This document shows, piece after piece, positions 36,201 through 46,460 of a stretch of 64,000 bases of DNA. Within the stretch, counting starts at the first letter, position 1, and each line of letters begins with the position of its first letter. The position numbers were made by a program, and so were the translations under genes. Source of the stretch: Acipenser ruthenus. Lineage: Eukaryota; Chordata; Actinopteri; Acipenseriformes; Acipenseridae. The DNA is taken from positions 32,089,613 to 32,153,612 of the forward strand of contig NC_081201.1 in the NCBI RefSeq assembly GCF_902713425.1. Reading direction: 5' to 3'. The notes beneath the pieces were generated by a model, which saw only the letters and a program-made list of their open reading frames with translations, did not search any database and was not told the DNA's origin.

Positions 36201-38753
36201 TCAGGAAACTGCTTCATGATCCCAACCAGCCGAGGAATCACCCCACACTGCACCAGAGCCTCCTGCTGAGAGCCTAAAAGAGGAGAGGGGGAGAGAGAGT
36301 CTGAGAGAGAGATCAGAATCACCCCACATTGCACCAGAGCCTGGGGAGAGAGTGAGAGAGAGCAGAGATAGACCAGAATCACCCCACACTGCACCAGAGC
36401 CTGGGGAGAGAGTGAGAGAGAGCAGAGATAGACCAGAATCACCCCACACTGCACCAGAGCCTGGGGAGAGAGTGAGAGAGAGCAGAGATAGACCAGAATC
36501 ACCCCACACTGCACCAGAGCCTGGGGAGAGAGTGAGAGAGTCCAGAATCACCCCTCACGTACTGTTGTTAAAGCATATTCTTCCGATGGCCCGGCCCGTG
36601 TGCAGCAGCAGTTCCTGGTCCGATGTCTCCAGCAGGGGAACCAGAGCCGAGACGAACCCAGCCTGAATACAGGGCTCCCGCACCTCCGCTGAAACACACG
36701 GCACACAAACAAACACAATGAAAGCATGATAAAGCATACAGGAGGTAAAGCATATTTAAAAAAAAACATAAATGCATAGTAAAACCATGCATGGAAAACA
36801 GCAAAGAAATGACCATGGTAAACGTTCATAAGGGCATATGTACTTGGTATGCCCAAGTGACACTTCAATGACGGTGTATTTTCCCCTCCCCGGTCCTCAC
36901 CGTTTTTGGCCAGCTCCGCAGTCACCAGTGTGGCCTGGGCAGTGAGGGATGTGTCCCTGCGCAGGATTGCAGCCAGCGAGGGGAGAATACTGCTTGCCAC
37001 GATTTGTCCAGCAGCACCCTCTCCTGGAGTCAGACACAAACACAGTGATACTACATCCGAACTCAGAGAGAGACAAACACAGTAGTACTGCACCCAAACT
37101 CAGAGAGAGACAAACACAGTGATACTGCACCCCGAACTCACATAGAGACACACAGTGATACTGCACTTGACCTCAGAGAGAGACACACAGTGTTACTGCA
37201 CCCGAACTCAGAGAGAGAGAGAGACACACACAGTGATACTGCACCCACACTCACACACAGACACTGGTGCTTGCTGGTCAGAGATGGTGGTTTGCTCGTC
37301 TGTCTGACTGTCCAGTAAGAGGCCAGTGAATATTTGTGTTATTTCCTAACCCTCAGCTTGCCATTAACTCACAGGCAGTTACTGGGATCCTGACAGGGAG
37401 CACAGACAGCACTGGGAGGGGTTTGATGACAGCCTAGACAGGAGATCTCCAGAAAACACTGTGATTATTGTTACTGTTGCTGGGTAAGGGGGAGGACAGT
37501 GCGTGGAGGAACGAGGGCAGGAGGCAGGCTGCGCTTGTTAGTGTCGCACGTGTTGCCATGGAGACAGCCGGCCTCCCGTCAGGAGAGACAATGGCTGCTA
37601 GAGCGCTGTGACACATGGGATAGCAGCCTGTCTGCCAGGATCCTCTTTCTCTCAAACACACGCATACAGAAACACAACACTGACATGCACACCCTCACAC
37701 AGAACACATACTCTGACTGACACTGGCACGCACACAGAAAACACACAGAAACACAGCAGTGACTGACACACAAACTCACTTACAAACAGACTCCCACATA
37801 TTGTTGACACACACATTTCTAACACACTGTTTACACACACAGACTCACAAAAAAGCTGGCACTATATCTCAGTTAAACGCACACACACACACTGATACAC
37901 ACTCCTGTAACCTCATGAAGCTGGGAGCTGGATAAAGAGGTTAATCTCTTCTGAGCAATCAATACTGATTTAGAGAGACTGAGATAGTACTGGGAAGTAT
38001 TACAGAGTCAGTCGCAGACTGCTGTGTGTGTCAGTGCGTGTCAGTGTGTAGTTGTGTGTCTCACTCACTGTTCTCCTCCAGTGCTCTCAGCAGGGTGTCA
38101 AGGTGTGTTCGGAGCTCCTCCTCTTCCTCTATCCCCCCATTTGCCTTCATCTGCTCCAGTGCAGTGCTCAGAGAGTCTGGAACAAGAGGCAGAGTCACAC
38201 AACAACACGACACAGCCCAGCACAGAGCTCAGAGAGTCTGCAGCAAGAGGCAGAGTCACAACACTACACAACAACACGACACAGGCCAGCGCAGCGCTCA
38301 GAGAGTCATAGTATCACACAAGACTACACTACCCTGACAGCACAGGGACGCAGAGTCATACAACAATGCAACACAATAATACAACACAACCCCACAATGT
38401 CTAGCGAACCACGTGCAAAACACAGTAGTCTCTCTGACCTGCCTGTCACCTCTTGGGGGTAGGTGACACACGCAGACAGACAGACAGACAGACAGCTGGC
38501 TAATTCACAAGCCTCTCGTTATTGATAGGGTGAAAGGTAAGCCCTAGCTCAGACACTGCACACTGCGCACTGAGCAAGTGACACAGCATCACAGTTATAT
38601 GATAGCTCGAGCCGTGCACCCCACAACCACGCTGTCAGCAGCACAAAGCTGGGGACGGCACAGGGTCCTCCACAGGGACAGGCAAGGTGCTTCCTGCCCA
38701 TGGTGAAACTGAAACACAGAAACAATGAGGAATCTCTGCTTTCACTCACCCAT
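33232..38753 (-). CDS. rap1gds1: RAP1GDS1-like (SmgGDS) armadillo-repeat protein, 558-residue form
   Basis: Fourteen coding exons on the minus strand: 38750-38753 (ATG plus one base), 38069-38176, 36901-37023, 36563-36688, 36145-36273, 35891-36016, 35590-35733, 35324-35455, 34984-35118, 34719-34844, 34409-34548, 33957-34083, 33752-33880, 33232-33359. They total 1677 bases, 558 residues, exactly the length of human SmgGDS-558. Armadillo units run one per exon: for example [85 protein letters not shown]. SmgGDS chaperones small GTPases with polybasic tails (RhoA, Rap1, Rac1) before and after prenylation. The exon for the extra armadillo repeat of the 607 form is not found between 36274 and 36562. 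The sequence is clearly more diverged from human RAP1GDS1 than the conserved blocks would suggest, so it may be a paralogue. Confidence 0.92.
33508..33681 (+). mobile_element. Palindromic MITE, copy I (full length)
   Basis: CAGGGATGGAAATAAGACTC to GAGTCTTATTTCCATCCCTG, flanked by GAAGC at 33503-33507 and 33682-33686. In the last intron of the RAP1GDS1-like gene. Confidence 0.88.
34120..34400. repeat. TG/CTGTCT-rich minisatellite in a RAP1GDS1-like intron
   Basis: Degenerate GTGTCTCTGTC and GTGTGTCAG words. The apparent open frames here are low-complexity translations of the repeat. Confidence 0.85.
34571..34640 (-). repeat. Second copy of the RAP1GDS1-like exon 11 start
   Basis: Read on the minus strand it encodes [20 protein letters not shown], against [20 protein letters not shown] in the true exon (34409-34548). 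It is separated from the exon by a GA/CT microsatellite. It lacks a matching downstream donor and the true acceptor sequence, so it looks like a non-functional partial exon duplicate. Confidence 0.85.
36290..36545 (-). repeat. 60-bp array of RAP1GDS1-like exon 5 starts
   Basis: Four units, each with CTCTCTCCCCAG followed by GCTCTGGTGCAGTGTGGGGT, which copies the exon codons ALVQCGVI (true exon 36145-36273). The unit length is a multiple of three and one frame is open throughout, but the acceptor phase would shift the frame relative to the upstream exon. The array occupies the intron where the 607-form armadillo exon would be expected. Confidence 0.93.
36717..36835. repeat. GTAAAGCA-family repeat, copy 3
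   Basis: AAAGCATGATAAAGCATAC, GGTAAAGCATATTTAAAA and ACCATGGTAAACG words. In a RAP1GDS1-like intron. Confidence 0.65.
37024..37255 (-). repeat. Short array ending at the RAP1GDS1-like exon 3 acceptor
   Basis: Five to six units of about 37-42 bases with ACAAACACAGTGATACTGCA and CCCGAACTCAGAGAGAG. On the coding strand each gives TTCGGGTGCAG, an AG in a pyrimidine-rich context, immediately upstream of the exon at 36901-37023. Confidence 0.85.
38177..38312 (-). repeat. Copies of the RAP1GDS1-like exon 2 start with acceptor
   Basis: Read on the minus strand, CTCTTGCTGCAG followed by ACTCTCTGAGCTCTGTGCTG repeats the true boundary (TCTTGTTCCAG, ACTCTCTGAGCACTGCACTG). A further partial copy has ACTCTCTGAGCGCTGCGCTG. 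Units are about 60-70 bases. Confidence 0.88.
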
Positions 38754-38769
38754 GATCCGCAGGCAGGCA

Positions 38770-38770
<1 letters not shown>

Positions 38771-38808
<38 letters not shown>

Positions 38809-38883
38809 GTTCAGTTCAGTTCAGTTCAATGCTGCTTTATTGACATGAAATCTAACCCGGTATTGCCAAAGCTATTTCTTATA
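38771..38883. repeat. (CT)n and CAGTT repeats with a dispersed-repeat fragment
   Basis: (CT)n at 38771-38802, then TCAGT pentamers, then ATGCTGCTTTATTGACATGA and TATTGCCAAAGC, words common in fish dispersed repeats. It begins about 17 bases upstream of the RAP1GDS1-like start codon, so it lies in the 5' UTR or promoter. Confidence 0.6.
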
Positions 38884-39879
38884 CAGTAATAGAAGTCCAG
38901 TTATTATAAATAAAAAATAATAATAATTTCTCTCTGTTTGCAGTTCTGATCTGAGCAGCCAGAGGCTGGTGCACTCCAGTGATCATCAGAGGCAGGTTGG
39001 GTGTCTTCACTTCTCTGTCTGTTTTCCCTTGTTCTCTCTCCCTATAATTATCTCTTTCCCTCTCTCTCTCTATCTCTCTGTGTCACCCTCCCTCCTCTTT
39101 CTGCACTAATTCTTGTTAATTCTCTTAAAGCTCTTGAAATCCCATCAGCAGACTGCTAGGCTCTCGAGACCCCACACAATATGCCCTGCAGAGAGTTGAG
39201 CGAGGTTGTGTGTGTGTGTGTAGATGTTTGTCTGTCAGTCCCTGCCTCAATTTGACTTTCACTTTGTGTGTGTCTGTCTGTCTCTGTGTGTTTCTGTCTG
39301 TTTCTGTGTTTCTTTCGGTTTGTCTGTCTGTCTTTGTGCCTGAAGGCCTGAAGGCTTTCTGTAACACTCAAAATATGCAGTCGGCATCTCAAATGATCTG
39401 TGAGGTATTAGCAATTTAAAAGTACTGGTTAAAAGTCCTTTAAAAGAGTATCCAGTGGTAGTGTTGGTAGTACTAAGAGATGTATTTAAAGTATTGGTCA
39501 GAACTCCTTTAAATGGAACAAAACACATTTCCAAGCCTTGGTTAGCACTAAGGCTAATGCATTGTCCTGGGCTGCTGTTCCTCTCTGCACCAGCAGGTGG
39601 CAGTGTGATAGTAGAGAGGCGGTCACAGTGCTGGAGTAAGCAAGGTTCGTGACATCATAGGGACGTGTGTATTTCTGGGTGGTTTGGCCCTGTCATTCAC
39701 AGAGCGCACACTCACTACCCATGCTATTGCTGCATTGCACCACAGTATGAGCTCAAAATAATTAGAAAATATGTCAACAGACATATACAGATTATAGTCC
39801 CAATACATTTATTTTTTATAAACCATAAAGCTGCTTTTCAACATTAGAATAATTTTGTATATTTATTAATTTAATCTTA

Positions 39880-40103
39880 TTGAAATTATTATTTGTTTAT
39901 TTAGCAGACACCTTTATCTAAGGCGACTTACAGAGACCAGAGTCACTTACAATTACGTCTCACGCGAAAGACGGAGCAAAAGGAGGTTAAGTGACTTGCT
40001 CAGGGTCACACAATGAGTCAGTGGCTGAGGTGGGATTTGAACCGGGGACCTTCTGGTTACAAGCCTGTTTCGTTAACCACTGGACCACACAGCCTCCTAT
40101 GAA
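39880..40103 (-). mobile_element. tRNA-derived SINE with MIR-like core and L2-type tail
   Basis: Minus strand reads GGAGGCTGTGTGGTCCAGTG (tRNA-like head), CCCCGGTTCAAATCCCACC (B box), GTGTGACCCTGAGCAAGTCA then CTTAACCTCC (MIR/CORE-like), and a 3' tail GTAAGTCGCCTTAGATAAAG, GTGTCTGCTAAATAA ending in an A/T-rich simple repeat. The tail matches the LINE 3' ends at 53857 and 62731, the usual sign of a SINE mobilised by an L2-like LINE. Confidence 0.88.
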
Positions 40104-40764
40104 CTGAACAGCACGTGTGCAGACAGCACAATCTAAATCAGTGACTCTGCCTGCAGTTCCACCCTCTAGTGTATGTCTGTGTCTCTGCGTGTGCGTGTGC
40201 GTGTGCGTGTGTGTGTTAGTAACTCGTCAGTAGAGCTGGTGTGCAGTGCACCTGAGAGAGCAGGCGTGGTTTTAGTCTGTTCTCAGTTTTGAGACCCAGG
40301 GTTTTTTCTCAGTGTGCTGTGATGAGTTTCTTCAGCTCTCTCCAGCAGGTGCACACAGAGGGTTAAGCGATGATGCAGCTGCGAATCATAATGAACATGA
40401 AAGGCTGCTGCAGCCGCTGCTCACAATCCATTAGCTAATAGGAACAGCAGCGTCTGGGGAGAGAGAGTGATAGCACACACACACTGAGACACAGCGACAT
40501 TCACACTCACTGAGACCCAGACAGACACACACAATCTGAGACACAAACTCTCCTCCCTCCCAGTCCCTACTCAACTCTAACCACTGGACCACACTGCCTG
40601 TCTCCCAGTCCCTCGACTCTTTTTTCCCACCAGACCTCAGCCCTCAGCTAAAGTGCAGTTTACCAGCAGTGTGGCATCTCTCTACCCCACCAGCTGGTCT
40701 CATAGGGGATGGGTCGGTGTCTATAGGGGTCCCTGCCTCTCCGGTCTGCCAGCTGAGCGCAGGA

Positions 40765-40975
40765 GTGTCTGTGCTGTCAGGATGGATGTGCTCATTAACT
40801 TTCAGAACTCTCGGTGTGTGTGTCTCTGTGTGAGTGTGTCTGTGCTGTCAGGATGGATGTGCTCATTAAACTTTGAGAACTATCGGTGTGTGTGTGTCTG
40901 TGTGAGTGTGTCTGTGCTGTCAGGATGGATGAGCTCATTAAACTTTCAGAACTATCGGAGTGTGTGTGTGTGTGT
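40765..40975 (+). repeat. 62-bp minisatellite, three copies
   Basis: Units share GTCTGTGCTGTCAGGATGGA, TG(or A)GCTCATTAA and TTTCAGAACTATCGG. Confidence 0.93.
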
Positions 40976-41944
40976 GTGTGTCTGTGTTTGTGTCCTCACT
41001 TAGATTTTGCTCGTTCTTAAAAAATATCAGCTTTGATTAAGAAAAAAACTAAGTGCAAAAGTTTTGTTTCCTCTCCACCTTCACCCTGTGTGTGAAGTCT
41101 GTCTCTTGATACTGCCAAGTTCTCTCCTCCCTCCCTCTCTATCTCTCTCTCTCCAGTCTTCAGCGAGGGCTGACATGTTGGCACAGAAATTGATTCATTT
41201 CTCCTGTAACTGTAATTCATTCATAAAGTGCTTCTGTGTCCTCTTCCTCTGCACAAAGTCACACCCATCGCTCTCCCTGTCTCCTTCCATGGACACCAAG
41301 GACTCTGCTAGGAACAGGAGAACTAACTGAGGCTTTAAAACCCATTGTATTTCCTCTTATCAGTGCTAATAAGCCGCAAGAAAATTGATTTTAAACCCTC
41401 CTTTTAAATGAGGACCAGTGACAATGTTGCTAGCTCTGATAGTGATTCCCACTGCCCTGTCTGGTTAGTGCTGCTCAGTTATTTTCTCTGAGGATAGCAG
41501 CGTCGTCACAGAGTTCAGTGAAACGTGCTGTTAGCATTTAAAAGGATTCCAGTAAATTATTTAAAAACTCGTTGAAAATACACAGCGTGCTTCCAGAAGC
41601 TCCCTGTGTTTACCCTCACAGAGATCTGCTGTGAAATATTTATTACAGCGTGCTCTTCAGAGGACACGTTCTTCAAGTAACAGCAGCTAAATAAGAACAA
41701 ACAGAAGCATACACAGAGTGCGGACCTGAGAGATGGCTTTTCTGTTATATAAACCAGTAAAAGTCTTGACAAGAAACCCGCTACAATTTCAGACTAATGT
41801 TTTGAGGTCTTCATCACTGTGTCAGAGATTTATTTTGTTTGTTTTTACCAGTGTGTGTGTCTGTGGCTGAGAGGGTATGTGTATCTCAGTGTCACTGTCC
41901 GTGTCTGTTCCAGTGTATGTGTTACTGTCTGTGTGTGTCTCAGT

Positions 41945-42795
41945 GTGTGTGACTCAGGGTGTGTTTTACTCAGTGTGTGTGTGTCTCAGTGTGTGTGACT
42001 GAGGGTGTGTTTTACTCAGTGTGTGTGTGTCTCAGTGTGTGTGACTCAGGGTGTGTTTTACTCAGTGTGTGTGTGTCTCAGTGTGTGTGTGACTCGGTGT
42101 GTTTTACTCAGTGTGTGTGTGTCTCAGTGTGTGTGACTCAGGGTGTGTTTTACTCAGTGTGTGTGTGTCTCAGTGTGTGTGACTCGGTGTGTTTTACTCA
42201 GTGTGTGTGTGTCTCAGTGTGTGTAACTCAGGGTGTGTTTTACTCAGTGTGTGTGACTCAGGGTGTGTGACTCAGTGTGTGTGACTCAAGGTGTGTTTTA
42301 CTCAGTGTGTGTGTGTCTCAGTGTGTGTGACTGAGGGTGTGTTTTACTCAGTGTGTGTGTGTCTCAGTGTGTGTGACTCAGGGTGTGTTTTACTCAGTGT
42401 GTGTGTGTCTCAGTGTGTGTGTGACTCGGTGTGTTTTACTCAGTGTGTGTGTGTCTCAGTGTGTGTGACTCAGGGTGTGTTTTACTCAGTGTGTGTGTGT
42501 CTCAGTGTGTGTGACTCGGTGTGTTTTACTCAGTGTGTGTGTGTCTCAGTGTGTGTAACTCAGGGTGTGTTTTACTCAGTGTGTGTGACTCAGGGTGTGT
42601 GACTCAGTGTGTGTGACTCAAGGTGTGTTTTACTCAGTGTGTGTGTCTCAGTGTGTGACTCAGGGTGTGTTTTACTCAGTGTGTGTGTCTCAGTGTGTGT
42701 GACTCAGGGTGTGTTTTACTCAGTGTGTGTGACTCAGGGTGTGTGTGTCTCAGTGTGTGTAACTCAGGGTGTGTTTTACTCAGTGTGTGTGCGTG
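41945..42795 (+). repeat. TG/CTCAG minisatellite with a duplicated 332-bp block
   Basis: Units of GTGTGTTTTACTCAGTGTGT, GTGTGTCTCAGTGTGTGTGA. The segments 41959-42270 and 42291-42602 translate to identical 103-residue peptides, showing a higher-order repeat with a 332-base period and no visible divergence. Confidence 0.95.
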
Positions 42796-43454
42796 TGCAG
42801 TCCTCCTGTCAGTGGAGCGGATATCAGGGTCACCATTGCCCCCCCCCCCCCCCCCGGTTGATGGCTGCAGTGGGGTCAGTGTTTGGGGGAAGGAGAGAGG
42901 GGTGAGGGGTGAGGCTGCAGCTCAGTGGTGTTTTCAGAGAAGGGTGCATTCTCCCTGGTTAGTTACTGTGGTGCTCGGGTTGTATTGGAAAACCAATTCA
43001 GAAAACCCAATTCACACAGTTCATCTCTTTCCCTTTGACCAGGGGGACCATTCTTGGAAATGATCTCCCTTTTCAAGGAAGAGTGGGAGCTGGGTGACTA
43101 GTTTGAAGCCCACATTGTACAGTCCTATACCACCAGTGCAGAATCTGCTCACAATCGTGGATTACATCTTGGTATCCCAGAACAGACGATGGCTTCTTCA
43201 AATACATGTAAAAAAATGTATGTCCCACAAGTGCAGGTGTGCCATGAATATCTCAGACCTGTGTGCGTGTGTATGTGGGGTAGGGTGGGGTGTTCAATTG
43301 AAACCAATCCGAATGGGATAAAGAGGGTAATAAGAGGTAGGGAAATTGATTTTTAGAAAGATGCCCATGGGATAACTCAAATTTCAGAATCACGGTTATG
43401 AAAACCAAAACTATTTACAGACAGAAATAATGCACATCTCACCTTATAAAAGTT

Positions 43455-43530
43455 CCGTCAGTAAAAGCACGGCAAAGTGTAGTAAAGCACAGTGAAAGCA
43501 TAGGGAAGGATTGTAAAGCACATACAAAAA
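43455..43530 (+). repeat. GTAAAGCA-family repeat, copy 4
   Basis: CAGTAAAAGCACGGCAAAGT, GTAGTAAAGCACAGTGAAAG and TTGTAAAGCACATAC, closely matching the copy at 57987-58144. Confidence 0.75.
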
Positions 43531-43777
43531 TAAATAAATTTAAAAAAAAGTATCTTAACGGAGTACAGCTGGCGTGCGTTGTGTTGCATTAACATGCGAT
43601 TGTAGTTGGGTTGCAAAGCTTAATGCCTGGCTTCAACCAACAAAGCCGGATGTTAAAATGTATTAATGCATTGTCGTTGCCTTTCTTAAGGAGAGTCTCC
43701 TGCTGTACAAATTGACAGGTCTGACTGTCTTGTTTTTACGACACTCCGTTGCCAAGACAACGCCCCTTTACGGTACA

Positions 43778-43788
43778 ACATGGCTGCC
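43778..43788 (+). promoter_or_regulatory. YY1-type motif in the CHCHD1 promoter
   Basis: ACATGGCTGCC about 100 bases before the start codon resembles the YY1 consensus common in TATA-less promoters of mitochondrial and ribosomal genes. The ATG in it is not the gene's start codon. Confidence 0.45.
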
Positions 43789-43890
43789 CCCGTGTGCTGA
43801 GAGGTCGCTACGGGTAGATGTTACGCCGTTATTGTTTCTATTATAGTTTGTCACCTCGTTTTCGGTGAATTATTGTTGTGTTTCCCCGCG

Positions 43891-45225
43891 ATGGCGACAA
43901 AGGGGAGCGGGCTGCAAGCCAAGGTGAGCCGCATGCTGAGCAAGGAGTTCGGGAAGCCGATTCTGAAACCCAACAAGCCGCTAGCGCTGCGGAACGAGGT
44001 GGCGAATAGGAAACTGCGACAGGGAGGTAATTCAAACTTCAATAAATAAATAATACAAACACATGGAATGTTAGTAACACTCCAGTTGAATAGCAGTTTG
44101 ATGCAATCCTGGTTTCCCTATGAGTTTAATGCGACAGCCCTGAGCTTGTTACTACACCCGGCTAATCAAGGTCGTAGTAACCTGGTATGGGTGAAACTGC
44201 TGTGCAATACTATGAGTCGTATTGGCGTCCCTGGTTAAAAACATCGACATTGATACAGTAATTTTCTTTTTAAGTCTGGATGTGGGGATCTGTCACCCCG
44301 AGTGACAGGGGAAAAGGGGAGGTAAATTGTTGTAACATGTAGCTGCTTTTAAATGCACTACACTTAGAAACAATGGCGGTTTTAAATGGCAGGAGCATTA
44401 GACACAATAAAGCTGTCCATATAACCCTGTGCTGTCCGATGTTGGTATCACACGCCCTGCTGATGTTTCCCCTCCCTCCTTCCCTGTCGCAGAGGCTTCC
44501 TGTCTGACGGAGATGTCTGTGATGATGGCGTGCTGGAAGCAGAGCGAGTTCAACCACGCTGCATGTGCCCAGGAGGTGCAGGCCTTCCAAAGGTGCACGG
44601 CCCTCGCGCAGGTAACCACACTGGGGGCAGGGGCAGCTGGGGAAAATTCATCTAAAAAAAAAATAAAACACTAGACATTGCTAATCTGAAGAGGGTCTGG
44701 TCCCAGCTGATTTCAGGGTCTGCTGTAAAATATTTTGGGAGGCCACGTTCAAATACTACGCTCCCCAAAAACTGTAAATGTTTAGTAGTGATTTGGCCCT
44801 GCTATGGAGCCATTTAAAAACCTTGACAATCAGCCAATGATCTTTCAGTAAGTAGATACCACGTTGTTGTAACCTGAACCGTCTCTGTGTGTGTGGTGTC
44901 TGTCCAGCATCATCAGTGATCCGAGTCGAGGGATTGTACAAATGTTGTTTAATGCAATTGTGATTCTCTTAGTGCAGTTTAACCAGGATTGGCTCTCACT
45001 GGGCAGCTGTACAGTCTGCTTCATTCAGTAACAAGGAGATAGAGAGCTGAGATTGTGTTAAACTGCTGGTGTCAATAACTGTGTCTCTCTGCCTGTCTTT
45101 CTCCCTGGCAGGCAGAGAGGAAAGCTCGGATGGGCCAGGAGAGCAGTGGGCAGGGGGGCCGCCTACACCCCAAGCAAGCCAACACCCTACTGAAGCGACA
45201 CCCCAACCTGTACCGTGAGATCTAG
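43891..45225 (+). CDS. chchd1: CHCHD1 / mS37, mitoribosomal small-subunit CHCH protein
   Basis: Three exons (43891-44026, 44493-44611, 45112-45225) join in phase to 122 residues (human 118). The N-terminus has [19 protein letters not shown], matching the human KPVLKPNKPLIL block. The CHCH domain has twin CX9C motifs, [11 protein letters not shown] and [11 protein letters not shown], with [10 protein letters not shown] nearly identical to human. The C-terminal LLKRHPN is also conserved. The protein is imported and oxidised by the MIA40 pathway class of substrates and is part of the mitochondrial 28S subunit (mS37). A degraded palindromic MITE lies in intron 1. Confidence 0.95.
44068..44233 (+). 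mobile_element. Palindromic MITE, copy J (diverged)
   Basis: AATAGCAGTTTGATGCAATC, TGAGTTTAATGCGACAGCCC, GAGCTTGTTACTACACCCGG, and an end TGAGTCGTATTGGCGTCCCT. Clearly the family but more mutated than the others. Confidence 0.75.
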
Positions 45226-45329
45226 GGGAGCTCCTGGCTACAGGGAGGCAGGCAGGCAGACAGACTGCATGGGAGCCTCCCCTCACAGCTCTGCAAGCAA
45301 ATGACAAAACTATACCAGAATTGTGAGGT

Positions 45330-45800
45330 GGTGTAGTGTAGCTGAGAGGCTATTGACCAGACTCATTTCACCTGGGACTTGAGCCAACCTGGATTCGAAC
45401 CCAGGCCTCCAGAGGTGACAGGCAGGAGAGCGAAAGGCTAGTGAATTAGTACAACTGTCACAGGACAGTTTTAGAAGGGAAGGACAAACACCTAGCAGTG
45501 AATGTGCTTTTTTATTTATTTTTTGCTGAGCTTGATTGAATTTCTGTACACATCTGCTATTTAATACATCATTTCAAATGGAACATTGTAACATTTCTTC
45601 TCGTTATTTCTGATATATAAGGTATAGAACATCTCCATGCTTTTTTGAGTCATTTAGTGTGGAGCAATCATGGGGCAGAATTCATTTGCAAGGTTGAGAC
45701 CATGGAAATGCAGCTGTGTTGGATTTGAACCCAGGTCTCTGGAGCTGAGTGAAGTGTGGTGAGTGTGTGACCATCCTAGCCCCTCCCTTAATTGATTAAA
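45330..45800 (-). mobile_element. Possible tRNA-derived SINE fragments
   Basis: On the minus strand, CCTGGGTTCGAATCCAGG (about 45388-45408) and CCTGGGTTCAAATCCAAC (about 45720-45740) are B-box-like and both are preceded by CTCC/CTCTGGAG words. No convincing A box or full element boundary is visible. Confidence 0.35.
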
Positions 45801-46341
45801 CCAGCCTCTAATAATAGCTGCCTTAACATCACGTTCCACTGCCAGGAATTGAATTTGTGTGAGCTAATTGTATTATGGAAGCAGAGACAGAGAGCACAGT
45901 TTCCAAAAGGCAGGTTGGTTTTTTTTTCCTAAGAAAATTACTTCATCAAATTATTTATCTTGCCTACCAGGAAAACAGCCATTTCTATTTGTAATTATGT
46001 AATTAAACAAGAAGCTCATCTACATTAAGTGAATTGGGCATTTGACCATCTGCTAATGGGGTGCATACCTCAACTCAATCTCAACGATCAGAGCGGTTTC
46101 TGTATTGAAGTGTATATGAAAGATACAGATCACAAGGAATGGCCTGTTCTCTTTCAAGATATTTAAACAATTAGGCTTTTAATATATCTATATATCTCCA
46201 GTGTCCAATCAACTGTCTCACTAATTAGGTGATTAAGTGCATATGCGTCAGTCATAGTTACTCAAGTGTGTTGTCAATGTCCATCATTTATATACCTTAT
46301 TTTTTTCCGAAAATAAATAGTGAAGTTTCTTTTGATGCTCG

Positions 46342-46355
<14 letters not shown>

Positions 46356-46410
<55 letters not shown>

Positions 46411-46460
46411 TATATATATGTACATATATATATATATATGTACATATATATATATATGTA
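46356..46460. repeat. (AT)n/(ATGTAC) microsatellite
   Basis: TG run, then AT run, then ATATGTACATATAT words. Confidence 0.95.

Larger units (their letters stand above)
38884..43740. other. Gene-free interval between the RAP1GDS1-like gene and CHCHD1
   Basis: No coding exon is supported. It holds a SINE (39880-40103), a three-unit 62-bp minisatellite (40765-40975), a large TG/CTCAG array (41945-42795), a poly-C run (42841-42855) and a GTAAAGCA-family copy (43455-43530). Open frames in it are translations of TG-rich repeats. Confidence 0.6.

Noticed and set aside
41945-42905. Two identical 103-codon frames considered as a duplicated gene
   Set aside because: They are low-complexity translations of a TG minisatellite; only the DNA duplication itself is of interest.
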